Assembly (NCBI GenBank): GCA_001787535.1
Contig: MFXP01000004.1
Coordinates: 48,641 to 112,640 of the forward strand
Origin: Candidatus Peribacteria bacterium RIFCSPHIGHO2_01_FULL_51_35
GTDB lineage: Bacteria > Patescibacteriota > Gracilibacteria > Peribacterales > Peribacteraceae
Length of the DNA stretch: 64,000 bases
Direction: 5' to 3'
The notes beneath the pieces were generated by a model. The model saw only the letters and a list, made by a program, of their open reading frames with translations. It did not search any database and was not told the origin of the DNA. A program made the position numbers and the translations under genes. Shown here in pieces: positions 41,955-49,787 of the stretch (the first letter of the stretch is position 1; each line of letters opens with the position of its first letter).

Positions 41955-43214
41955 TTAAAGTGCTCGATATATTTTTCCTGCTTTGATGATTTTTGAGGAA
42001 TCGAGAATCGACTTCAAATCATAGATCAACCCATCTTCTTTCGTTGCCTTGATAAGGGCTTCCGGTCGATCAAGATATTCTTTGTGAGGCACCAGAAGGA
42101 CAACGGCATCGTAGGATCCCTTTTCGAGCGAACCCGGCATCCATCCCAGTTTTTTGATCTCTTCCGCTGAGACGTAGGCATCATGTGCTTCCACGGTGCA
42201 GCCGGCTCTTATCAGTGCGTTGATCACATCACCAGATTTGCTGTTCCTGGTATCGCGAACGTTCTCTTTGAATGTTAATCCAAGGACGAGCACCCGAGCG
42301 CCTTTCGCTTTGGATCCGAGTACATCGACAACCTGCGACGCAACGTGCTTGCTCATGCCGTCATTGATCGCGCGCCCGGCAGCGATGACGTGCGTCTTAA
42401 GCCCCATTTTATCGGCCATCTCCACCAAGTAATATGGATCCACGCCGATGCAGTGCCCGCCGACCAGGCCGGGCTTGAATGGCAGGAAATTCCACTTGGT
42501 TGCCGCGGCATCCAATACGTCTTTCGTTTGAATGCCCAGCTTATTGCAGAGCACGGCGACCTCGTTCACGAAGGCAATGTTCAAATCACGTTGCGCATTC
42601 TCAATCGCCTTTGCCATCTCCGCCACTTTTATACTTGGCGCACGGTGAATGCCCGCTTTCACGACAGCTCCGTACAACTTGCAAAGCGTATCCGTGGTCT
42701 TCTCATCCTGTCCGGCAACAACTTTCACAATCTTTTCCACGGTGTGCTCGCGGTCGCCCGGGTTGATGCGCTCCGGCGAGTAGCCCAGGAAAAAATCTTT
42801 GCCGCATTTCATCCCGGAATGTTTTTCCAAGATCGCTCCGCACAGGTCTTCCGTCACGCCGGGATAGACGGTGGATTCATAGACGATGATGGCTCCTTTC
42901 TTCATATTCTTGCCCACCGTCTCGGATGCTTTCTCCACAGGCGAGAGATCAGGCTTGTTATCATCGTCCACGGGCGTCGGGATTGCGAGGATGATGACAT
43001 CGGCGCCTTTCAAAGAAGATGCATCGGTGGTGTAGCTGGTCTTCACTTTCTGCAGATCACTGTCCGGCACTTCCCCGGTCCGATCATGGCCGCTTTTCAA
43101 TTCCTCGATCCGTTTTGCATTGATATCGAAACCCGTCACGGCAAAGCCATTCTTTGCAAACGCATGCGCAAGGGGAAGACCCACGTAGCCCAGACCAACA
43201 ATCGCAATTTTCAT
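41955..43214 (-). CDS. UDP-N-acetylhexosamine 6-dehydrogenase (WbpA/TviB-like)
   Basis: A 419-residue nucleotide-sugar dehydrogenase: GLGYVGLPLAHAFAKNGF (7-24), AIPTPVDDDNKPDLS, YESTVYPGVTE, and catalytic Cys255 in PGLVGGHCIGVDPYYL, whose flanks are those of the UDP-GlcNAc/GalNAc (WbpA, TviB, WbpO) branch rather than of Ugd. Makes a HexNAc uronic acid. TACACT lies 8 nt before the ATG. Confidence 0.9.
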   Translation of the reverse strand: MKIAIVGLGYVGLPLAHAFAKNGFAVTGFDINAKRIEELKSGHDRTGEVPDSDLQKVKTSYTTDASSLKGADVIILAIPTPVDDDNKPDLSPVEKASETVGKNMKKGAIIVYESTVYPGVTEDLCGAILEKHSGMKCGKDFFLGYSPERINPGDREHTVEKIVKVVAGQDEKTTDTLCKLYGAVVKAGIHRAPSIKVAEMAKAIENAQRDLNIAFVNEVAVLCNKLGIQTKDVLDAAATKWNFLPFKPGLVGGHCIGVDPYYLVEMADKMGLKTHVIAAGRAINDGMSKHVASQVVDVLGSKAKGARVLVLGLTFKENVRDTRNSKSGDVINALIRAGCTVEAHDAYVSAEEIKKLGWMPGSLEKGSYDAVVLLVPHKEYLDRPEALIKATKEDGLIYDLKSILDSSKIIKAGKIYRAL

Positions 43215-43222
43215 GGAGCTTT

Positions 43223-43228
43223 AGTGTA
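43223..43228 (-). promoter_or_regulatory. -10 element of the HexNAc dehydrogenase gene
   Basis: TACACT (preceded by TA), 8 nt before ATG 43214. Confidence 0.5.
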
Positions 43229-43292
43229 TAGGTGGTAGGGAGTAGCTGGTAGGGGGGGGTAGGAACTCGTCTACTCCCTACTTCCTACCCCC
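43229..43292. repeat. Locus-private palindrome
   Basis: Arms made of GGTAGGGAGTAG / CTACTCCCTACTTCCTACC between the divergent dehydrogenase and gmd promoters. Confidence 0.7.
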
Positions 43293-43308
43293 TTTCTTTG
43301 GTTTGCTC

Positions 43309-43314
43309 TATGAT
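43309..43314 (+). promoter_or_regulatory. -10 element of the gmd leader frame
   Basis: TATGAT, 7 nt before ATG 43322, the presumed original gmd start. Confidence 0.5.
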
Positions 43315-43321
43315 ATCCGCC

Positions 43322-43390
43322 ATGGCTCAAAAGAAAGCCCTCATCACCCTTCGGCTCGCTCTGCTCGCTCAGGGCAAGCCGGTTAAATAA
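43322..43390 (+). pseudogene. Original 5' end of gmd, cut off by a palindromic repeat
   Basis: ATG with a good leaderless promoter begins MAQKKALIT, the expected Gmd N-terminus, then runs into repeat-encoded [13 protein letters not shown] and a TAA. The functional gmd restarts 9 nt later as MRKKALITG. The 22-residue peptide may still be made as an upstream frame. Confidence 0.6.
43349..43383. repeat. Palindromic repeat CTTCGGCTCGC...GGCAAGCCGG
   Basis: A CCTTCGGCTCGCTC-type element with GCTCGCTCTGCTCGCTC core and closing GGCAAGCCGG, sitting exactly after the ninth codon of the cut-off gmd 5' end. Similar sequences are widespread in environmental genomes. Confidence 0.7.
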
Positions 43391-43398
43391 CCATAACT

Positions 43399-44439
43399 AT
43401 GCGAAAAAAAGCTCTTATTACAGGCATTACAGGACAAGATGGCTCGTACCTCGCAGAGCTTCTGCTCGAAAAAGGGTATGAAGTGCATGGCCTGGTGCGG
43501 CGCGCCTCCACGTTCAACCGCGGACGTATCGAACATCTTCTGGCAGATCCAACATTGAAACACTTTGCCATTGGTCTCCATTACGGGGACTTGAGTGACA
43601 GCAACTCGTTGCTCCGTGTGATCATGGCGGTGAATCCCGATGAGGTGTATAACCTTGCTGCACAAAGCCACGTCGGCATCAGCTTTGATACGCCGGAATA
43701 CACGGGTGATGTCACCGGCATGGGGACGACGCGTCTACTGGAAGCATTACGCACCAGCAAGTTGCCTGCGAAGTTCTACCAAGCAAGTAGCAGCGAACTT
43801 TTTGGCAAGGCGGAGGAAATTCCGCAAACCGAACGCACACCTTTCTATCCGCGCAGCCCGTATGGTTGCGCGAAGGCATACGCGTTCTACCTCACGCGGA
43901 ACTACCGCGAAAGCTACGGCATGTATGCGGTGAATGGTATCCTCTTCAACCACGAATCTCCACGGCGCGGCGAAAACTTCGTCACGCGAAAAATCACCAT
44001 TTCCCTCGCACGCATTCTTGCCGGACTGCAGGACCGCCTCTACATCGGCAATATGGAAGCCAAGCGCGACTGGGGGTATGCAAAAGAATACGTAGATGGC
44101 ATGTGGCGGATGCTCCAGCAGCCGGAACCCCAGGATTATGTGCTCGCCACCGGCAAGGCGGCAAGCGTCCGCGATTTTTTGGAATTGTGTCTGAAATACA
44201 CAGGCATCTCCTATGAGCGCAGCGGAACAGGGGAGAAGGAAATCTATGTGAATACCAAAAATGGGAAAACCATCGTTGCGGTGGATCCCTACTACTACCG
44301 CCCCGCGGAAGTGGATTTCCTTCTGGGTGATGCTTCCAAAGCAAAGAAGGAGTTGGGATGGGAACCAAAGACAAGTCTGGATGAATTGGCGAAGCTGATG
44401 GTGGAGGCGGACTGCAAAGCATTGGGTGTCAAAATCTAA
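43399..44439 (+). CDS. gmd: GDP-mannose 4,6-dehydratase
   Basis: A 346-residue extended SDR: cofactor motif [20 protein letters not shown] (residues 8-27), RRASTFN, catalytic Tyr155 and Lys159 ([10 protein letters not shown]) with the SSSELFGK segment, and [16 protein letters not shown]. Forms GDP-4-keto-6-deoxy-mannose, the branch point to fucose, rhamnose and perosamine. The first 15 codons (CTT ATT ACA GGC ATT ACA) use A/T-ending codons unlike the rest, in keeping with a rebuilt 5' end after the repeat insertion. Confidence 0.95.
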   Translation: MRKKALITGITGQDGSYLAELLLEKGYEVHGLVRRASTFNRGRIEHLLADPTLKHFAIGLHYGDLSDSNSLLRVIMAVNPDEVYNLAAQSHVGISFDTPEYTGDVTGMGTTRLLEALRTSKLPAKFYQASSSELFGKAEEIPQTERTPFYPRSPYGCAKAYAFYLTRNYRESYGMYAVNGILFNHESPRRGENFVTRKITISLARILAGLQDRLYIGNMEAKRDWGYAKEYVDGMWRMLQQPEPQDYVLATGKAASVRDFLELCLKYTGISYERSGTGEKEIYVNTKNGKTIVAVDPYYYRPAEVDFLLGDASKAKKELGWEPKTSLDELAKLMVEADCKALGVKI

Positions 44440-44497
44440 AGACGCAAGAAACAAGAAACAACATTTTTGTTTCTTGCGTCTTGTTTCTTGTTTCTTT
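44439..44497. repeat. Locus-private palindrome
   Basis: Perfect 15-bp arms AAGACGCAAGAAACA / TGTTTCTTGCGTCTT (44439-44453, 44468-44482) extended by further AAGAAAC words; begins at the gmd stop codon. Confidence 0.8.
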
Positions 44498-44515
44498 GCC
44501 CGCGAGGATCACGTT

Positions 44516-45481
44516 ATGATCAATACATGGAAGAATAAAAGGGTTCTCATCACCGGGGGTACGGGCTTCATCGGTAGTTTCCTTGTAGAGGCTTTGCTTG
44601 CGCGCGGTGCCAAAGTACGCGTTCCTGTCCGGTCCGAGAATTTCCGCGCGCTTTCGGGGCAACAAGGCACCTTTGAGTGGATGATCGGGGATCTTCGGGA
44701 CAGCAACTACTGCGCGGAACTCGTGACAGGCATCGATCATGTCTTCCATCTCGCCGCCTGTCGCAGGAATGCGGAGTACCACGCCACGCACGCTTCCCAA
44801 GTGCTGCATGAAAACGTCCGCATGACGCATGCACTCATAGATGGTCTGCGTGCAACAAAGCCCGTGCCCGTCACGTTCTTCAGCACTGCCAACATTCCGC
44901 CACAGAGCGATGTGCTTTCGCTCTCGAAAGCAAAAACCATCGATGGCTATGTGCTGGGGAAGTCCCTCTGTGAGCTCAGTTGGTTCATTGCGTCCCGCAC
45001 GCACGATTTTCCACTCCAAATCATCCGCCCGGTCGGCACGTATGGTCCGCGTGACACGTTCAGCTTGGACAGCAATGTCATTCCCGCGCTCATGTACAAA
45101 GCCAAGCGGAACACTCCCGCGCTTACGGTGTTCGGGAGTGGAGCGCAGAAGAGGACATTCCTCTATGTGGAAGACTTTGCCGAGGCGGTTCTCCGTTTGG
45201 TGGAGGCGAATGTCACCGGCGTGCAGTACATCCATAACGAAGAGGTGGTCACCGTGAAACACTTGGCGGAAAAAATCCGCGATCTGGTGCATCCGGGGTT
45301 GCCCATCATTTTCAACGAAGCAAAACCGCAAGGAAGTTTCAGCACGCGGCTGCCGCTGCATCGGTCGCTGAAAAATTTTCCATGGACGTCCCTGGACGAA
45401 GGGCTGCAGAAGACTGTCGATTGGTGGAGGGGAGGGCAGAATATCGAAGCGGAGGCCTCGGTTGCTCTCAGTGCACGTTAG
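44516..45481 (+). CDS. NAD-dependent epimerase/reductase, GDP-fucose-synthase-like
   Basis: A 321-residue extended SDR: TGGTGFIGSFLVEALLARGA, HVFHLAACRRNAEYHATHAS, catalytic Tyr and Lys in DGYVLGKSLCELSWF, and VGTYGPRD. Position directly after gmd and the segment pattern suggest it completes GDP-L-fucose or a related 6-deoxyhexose; the exact product is inference. ATG 44516 is chosen as the first start before the Rossmann strand. Confidence 0.82.
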   Translation: MINTWKNKRVLITGGTGFIGSFLVEALLARGAKVRVPVRSENFRALSGQQGTFEWMIGDLRDSNYCAELVTGIDHVFHLAACRRNAEYHATHASQVLHENVRMTHALIDGLRATKPVPVTFFSTANIPPQSDVLSLSKAKTIDGYVLGKSLCELSWFIASRTHDFPLQIIRPVGTYGPRDTFSLDSNVIPALMYKAKRNTPALTVFGSGAQKRTFLYVEDFAEAVLRLVEANVTGVQYIHNEEVVTVKHLAEKIRDLVHPGLPIIFNEAKPQGSFSTRLPLHRSLKNFPWTSLDEGLQKTVDWWRGGQNIEAEASVALSAR

Positions 45482-45542
45482 AACGTTACTTGTTACTCGT
45501 TCGATCTTTACCAGTAACGAGTAACGAATAAACGAGTAACGG
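45482..45542. repeat. Locus-private palindrome
   Basis: Arms of the word CGTTACT(C/T)G / CGAGTAACG repeated, filling the spacer between the SDR stop and the next promoter. Confidence 0.75.
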
Positions 45543-45553
45543 ATCTTTTGTGG

Positions 45554-45559
45554 TAGCAT
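45554..45559 (+). promoter_or_regulatory. -10 element of the 45566 gene
   Basis: GG-TAGCAT, 6 nt before ATG 45566. Confidence 0.5.
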
Positions 45560-45565
45560 TCCTCC

Positions 45566-46768
45566 ATGAAGCTTTCTCGCAACGATCTCCTCGTTTGGGG
45601 TTACATCCTTCTTCTCACTGCCGCCCTTGGCGTGAGCCTGTTCGCCGCGACGCCGTATCCCATGGATGATCATTTCTTTTACCAAGCATTTGTAGAGACA
45701 TTGGCCGGCGGGAAGCTGGACCTTACCATTCCGGGCTTTCATGGGTCGGATTTTTTCGCCGTGCCGTGGTATCTGCTGACACAATCAAAAACCGCCCAAA
45801 TAGAAGTGCTGATGTTCGTCGCCGTACTCTTGCCGCTGTTCGGCTACGGAGCAGGGAAGGCACTCTACGGTTCCTCGTGGCATGGAGTGATGCTGGCATC
45901 CATTGCGGCGTTGATGCCATTCATTTCTTTCGTGGGGCTGCGCGGATGGACGGGGCCTGCCTATTTTTCTTTGATGTTCCTTGCCATCATCACCGCAAAG
46001 CACGCGCCGCGATGGACGGGGTTGCCCTTCGGTCTCGCGATGCTCACAAAACCCTTTGCGGTGGCACTGTTTCCGCTGCTCATGGTTCTGTCTCCAAAAG
46101 CACCATCCCTCTTCAGGCGTACACGGTGGATTCTTGCGGGATTTTTGATCGTCCTGCTGTATCTGGTCATTCAGTATCTGCAGGCGGGACGCATTATCAT
46201 CGGAACACATGAAGAATTGAGTGTCATCCAAGTCCTTGGCATGTGGGAAACCCCCGTTCGTTTTGTGTTGAACCTTGCGCACGGCATTCAGATGCTCTTT
46301 TCCGTTCACAATTACTATTTTCCCGATCCCGCGCTCACGGGGCCCGGGAATCTCATCCACACGTCCCCGGTGCTCATGTTTTTGGGCATCTTCGCACTTC
46401 TTGCACCGGCGACGTTCTTTCCGAAGAAAGGCATGTCGCAAGCGCTGGGGTTGGGGTTCGTCATCGCGTTTGCTATGGCAGCTCTTATGGACCACATGGA
46501 CCATTACTACATGGAAGCCGGCGTATTGCTTCTCATCTTGGCATCCTTGCCGGTGCTGAAAAAATATCCTCTGTGGATTCCCATCACGCTTGCGACGCTG
46601 CATTTTCAGTGGCTCTATTTTTATCTGCAGTTTCGAGCAAACTTCTCGCTGACACCGGTCTTCTTCCTCACACCACTGCTCGTCGATGCAGCATTGCTGC
46701 TTTGGGTACTCTTTTACCGGAAGGAAGTACGCACTCTGTGCAAGAATATGCTCTTTGCCCGCTCCTAA
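45566..46768 (+). CDS. GT-C-type membrane glycosyltransferase
   Basis: A 400-residue polytopic protein with about ten helices. The acidic pair in PYPMDDHFFYQAFVETLAGG right after helix 1 marks it as a GT-C candidate. It is followed 2 nt later by gtrA, the usual neighbourhood of side-chain glycosyltransferases (GtrC-like role). A polymerase (Wzy) role cannot be excluded, since no other candidate stands out. Confidence 0.65.
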   Translation: MKLSRNDLLVWGYILLLTAALGVSLFAATPYPMDDHFFYQAFVETLAGGKLDLTIPGFHGSDFFAVPWYLLTQSKTAQIEVLMFVAVLLPLFGYGAGKALYGSSWHGVMLASIAALMPFISFVGLRGWTGPAYFSLMFLAIITAKHAPRWTGLPFGLAMLTKPFAVALFPLLMVLSPKAPSLFRRTRWILAGFLIVLLYLVIQYLQAGRIIIGTHEELSVIQVLGMWETPVRFVLNLAHGIQMLFSVHNYYFPDPALTGPGNLIHTSPVLMFLGIFALLAPATFFPKKGMSQALGLGFVIAFAMAALMDHMDHYYMEAGVLLLILASLPVLKKYPLWIPITLATLHFQWLYFYLQFRANFSLTPVFFLTPLLVDAALLLWVLFYRKEVRTLCKNMLFARS

Positions 46769-46770
46769 CC

Positions 46771-47205
46771 ATGAAGAGAGTTCTCGCCCATCCTTTTGTG
46801 CGCACGCACCTCCCGCAGGGGATGAAGTTTGTGGTTGCCGGTGGGATGGGATCGCTTATCGATCTCTCGTCACTGACATTTTTTGTGGAGTCGCTCGCAC
46901 TGGATCCTCGCTTTGCATTCGTCCTTTCCTCCTGTCTGGGGGCGAGTTTTGTGTTCGTCGTCAATAAATTCATTACGTTCGGTAATCGCGAGAAGAAGCT
47001 TGCGCATCAACTGTTCAAATTTACCATGGTCTACGGCGTCGCCATCGCGCTGAATGCCGTCCTTTCCAATGCGCTCTTTTGGATAGGGCTGCCATATTTG
47101 CTCTCGAAAATCCTTGCCATTGGCGTCATAGCCATTTGGAATTACAGCCTTTCGCACGGATTCATCTTTAAGAAGAAAGACAAAGTGGAGCCGGCCATTT
47201 TTTAG
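46771..47205 (+). CDS. GtrA family membrane protein
   Basis: A 144-residue four-helix protein: QGMKFVVAGGMGSLIDLSSL, CLGASFVFVVNKFITFGN, AIWNYSLSHGFIFK. The third GtrA of the window, 2 nt behind the GT-C gene; expected to flip the sugar-lipid that the GT-C enzyme uses. Confidence 0.88.
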   Translation: MKRVLAHPFVRTHLPQGMKFVVAGGMGSLIDLSSLTFFVESLALDPRFAFVLSSCLGASFVFVVNKFITFGNREKKLAHQLFKFTMVYGVAIALNAVLSNALFWIGLPYLLSKILAIGVIAIWNYSLSHGFIFKKKDKVEPAIF

Positions 47206-47274
47206 TGGATTTGCGCCTTACAGAGAGGATTTCCATACATCCAGAACTCACTCACGGGACATCCAAATATTCTC

Positions 47275-47280
47275 TATGAT
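47275..47280 (+). promoter_or_regulatory. -10 element of the MBOAT unit
   Basis: TATGAT, 8 nt before GTG 47289. Confidence 0.5.
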
Positions 47281-47288
47281 ATCCGGGA

Positions 47289-48764
47289 GTGTCGTTTCTT
47301 TCCCTCTCCTTTCCGGTCTTCCTGGTTGCAACGGTGGTGGCGTTCTTTCTTGTTCCCAAACGATGGCAGTGGGGCGTTCTCCTGCTTGCAAGTTACGTCT
47401 TCTACGCTTCCTGGGGAGTTCTCTCCGTCGTGCTGCTCCTATGGACGACCATGTTGCATTACGTCGGTGCTGTGACCATCGGAAAGGCAAAAAACCATGG
47501 CAAGCGCCGAGCCATCCTTTTCTTCTGCATCGTCGCAGATGTCGGTCTTCTTTTCTTCTGCAAGTACGCCGCGTTTTTCTCCCGCTCCGTTGACGAAGCA
47601 GCGGTTTGGTTCGGCACCGCTCCGCCGGCGTTACAACTGCCCGTCATTGCAATTGTCGGGGTTTCTTTCTTCACGTTCCAGGCGATGGCGTACGTCATAG
47701 ATGTCTATCGCGGGACGTCTGCCCCCGAACGGAGTCTTGGCATTCTTGCGCTATCGTTTGCGTTCTTCCCGAAAATTCTCCAAGGTCCCATTGAGCGGGC
47801 TGGACATCTGCATGCGCAACTGCGTGCAGGGCATGCATTTCATGCGACAAGAGTGTTCGAAGGTCTTCGGCTCATGCTGTGGGGTTTCTTCCAAAAGATC
47901 GTCATCGCGAATCAGGCTGCCATTGTGGTGAGCCAGGTCTACGCTGCACCGGAAAGCTTCAGTGGTTCCGCTTTGCTCTTTGTCACGTACTTGTTTACGT
48001 TTCAAATCTATGCGGATTTTGCCGGATACACCGACATCGCGCGCGGGGTTGCGCGCATTTTTGGCATTGATCTGCTCCAAAATTTCGATCGTCCGTACGC
48101 CGCAACGTCCATTGCGGATTTTTGGCGACGGTGGCATCTGACTCTCTCTTTCTGGTTCCGTGATTACGTGTACATTCCGTTGGGAGGGAACCGACTCTCG
48201 CTTCCGTACTGGTGCGGCGCCATCCTCATCATTTTTTTACTCAGTGGACTGTGGCATGGTGCGGCGTGGACATTTGTCGTATGGGGCTGCATCCACGGTC
48301 TTAGCATCATATTGGATCGGTTACTGCAGCCGGTGGGTGCATTTCTGGATACGCACCTGTTCCATCGCAGTTTTTTGCGTGTCCGTCACGCCTGTTCCGT
48401 ACTTCTTACATTCCATATCCTCGTTTTTTCTTGGGTGTTCTTCCGGGCTCAGACACTGGCGGATGCATTCCTTATTGTGCGGAAAATTTTCACAGAGCTG
48501 CCTGCTTTCGTGTCGCACATTGAATCCGATACTTTTGCAACGGTGACGAAAGGATTCGTCATTGACTCATTGGATGTGCTTATTTTGGTCGCATGCGTTG
48601 CATTTTTTATGTTCGTGGAGCACGCTCGCGCGTTTCCCGTCGCAGTTGCACGGTTCACAGCTCTTCCAACATGGATCCGTTGGGGAGCGTACTACGTGGT
48701 CATCCTACTTATCCTCACCTTCGGCCGTTTTGAAATTCAGCCGTTCATCTATTTCCAATTTTAA
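47289..48764 (+). CDS. MBOAT family O-acyltransferase (AlgI/PatA-like)
   Basis: A 491-residue polytopic protein: GVSFFTFQAMAYVIDVYRG, FPKILQGPIERA, DFWRRWHLTLSFWFRDYVYI, and the catalytic His323 in LLSGLWHGAAW. Such proteins move acyl (usually acetyl) groups across the membrane for transfer to a glycan by an SGNH partner; the partner is the gene starting 1 nt after its stop. GTG start supported by TATGAT 8 nt upstream. Confidence 0.93.
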   Translation: MSFLSLSFPVFLVATVVAFFLVPKRWQWGVLLLASYVFYASWGVLSVVLLLWTTMLHYVGAVTIGKAKNHGKRRAILFFCIVADVGLLFFCKYAAFFSRSVDEAAVWFGTAPPALQLPVIAIVGVSFFTFQAMAYVIDVYRGTSAPERSLGILALSFAFFPKILQGPIERAGHLHAQLRAGHAFHATRVFEGLRLMLWGFFQKIVIANQAAIVVSQVYAAPESFSGSALLFVTYLFTFQIYADFAGYTDIARGVARIFGIDLLQNFDRPYAATSIADFWRRWHLTLSFWFRDYVYIPLGGNRLSLPYWCGAILIIFLLSGLWHGAAWTFVVWGCIHGLSIILDRLLQPVGAFLDTHLFHRSFLRVRHACSVLLTFHILVFSWVFFRAQTLADAFLIVRKIFTELPAFVSHIESDTFATVTKGFVIDSLDVLILVACVAFFMFVEHARAFPVAVARFTALPTWIRWGAYYVVILLILTFGRFEIQPFIYFQF

Positions 48765-48765
48765 C

Positions 48766-49746
48766 GTGTCATCGGAATTTCTTCTCTTTCTTCGGCGCTC
48801 CGCAAGTTTCCTGCTGATTTTTATTCTGATTGTTTCCGGGCTGGAGTTTCGCTTGCGTCAAACATTGGAAGAAGCAGAACATGCGCATTATCAAGTGCTC
48901 TTTTCTCTGAAAGAACCGTTCGATGTCATGGTTCTTGGATCATCCACCGCCATGCATGGCATCGACATGCATGTGCTGGAAGAGACGCGCATTCCAGGAG
49001 TGGATTTTCGCAATGCGTACAACTTCGCCATGCCGGGTGCGAAATTCACCTTCTGGGAAGATTGGTACAACACGCTCTTCCACGGACATGTGCAGCCACC
49101 CACATTCGCCATCTTTGTGACAGATTCTTTCAAGCTGGCGGAAGGCGTGGGACGCGATTTGGAAAACGACAGTAACTTTTTCCCTTTTTCGGTCTTCCTT
49201 CGGGCTTTCTTATCATCTTCGCTTCAGCGCTCCAACCTGCTGGTGCACGAGTTGATGCTCTTTAACATCCATAAGTCGATTTTGTATCTCTTGAAACCAC
49301 AACGCACGTCTTGGAGAACGAATCAAGCGGAGCAATATCGAGGGTATCTTCCTGTGGATCGTGTTCTTCGCGCCGATGATCCCGATGCACTTCGCGGCGC
49401 GGCGGATTCGCTTCTCATACACCCGGAAATCAGCGAAGAGCAGTTCGAAGCGTTGGATACGGTGACAAGCGGCTTGCAGGAACAAGGCACGACCGTGGTC
49501 TTCGTGCAGCCGCCTGCTTATTTCCCGCACATTTCCCGCGAAGTTGTCGCAGGTCCGAATGCAGAGCGCATCCGCAGCTTAGCCGAGAAAAAAAACATTC
49601 TGTTTCTGGATTACAACGGCGACCGCGTTTCCGCGCTCAATGGTCATGCGGCTTATTTTTATAATTGGAAACACTTGAATCGCGAGGGGAGCCGGGTATT
49701 TACCAAGGTTCTGCGAAAAGACTTGGAGCGTGTGCTTGGGGAGTAA
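48766..49746 (+). CDS. SGNH-like acyl-transfer partner of MBOAT
   Basis: A 326-residue protein with an N-terminal helix (residues 10-26) and an SGNH-like extracellular domain: presumed nucleophile in VMVLGSSTAMHGID (Ser60 region), and YNWKHLNREGSR at the C-terminus, where the usual Asp of Asp-x-x-His is Asn. GTG 48766 is right behind the MBOAT stop (TAAC-GTG). By analogy with AlgI-AlgJ/AlgX or PatA-PatB it transfers the acyl group to the glycan. Confidence 0.78.
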   Translation: MSSEFLLFLRRSASFLLIFILIVSGLEFRLRQTLEEAEHAHYQVLFSLKEPFDVMVLGSSTAMHGIDMHVLEETRIPGVDFRNAYNFAMPGAKFTFWEDWYNTLFHGHVQPPTFAIFVTDSFKLAEGVGRDLENDSNFFPFSVFLRAFLSSSLQRSNLLVHELMLFNIHKSILYLLKPQRTSWRTNQAEQYRGYLPVDRVLRADDPDALRGAADSLLIHPEISEEQFEALDTVTSGLQEQGTTVVFVQPPAYFPHISREVVAGPNAERIRSLAEKKNILFLDYNGDRVSALNGHAAYFYNWKHLNREGSRVFTKVLRKDLERVLGE

Positions 49747-49773
49747 GGGGTTGGGGGTTGGACTAAAAGTCAT

Positions 49774-49779
49774 TACACT
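49774..49779 (+). promoter_or_regulatory. -10 element of the 49788 flavoprotein
   Basis: TACACT, 8 nt before ATG 49788. Confidence 0.5.
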
Positions 49780-49787
49780 GGTGTCCC

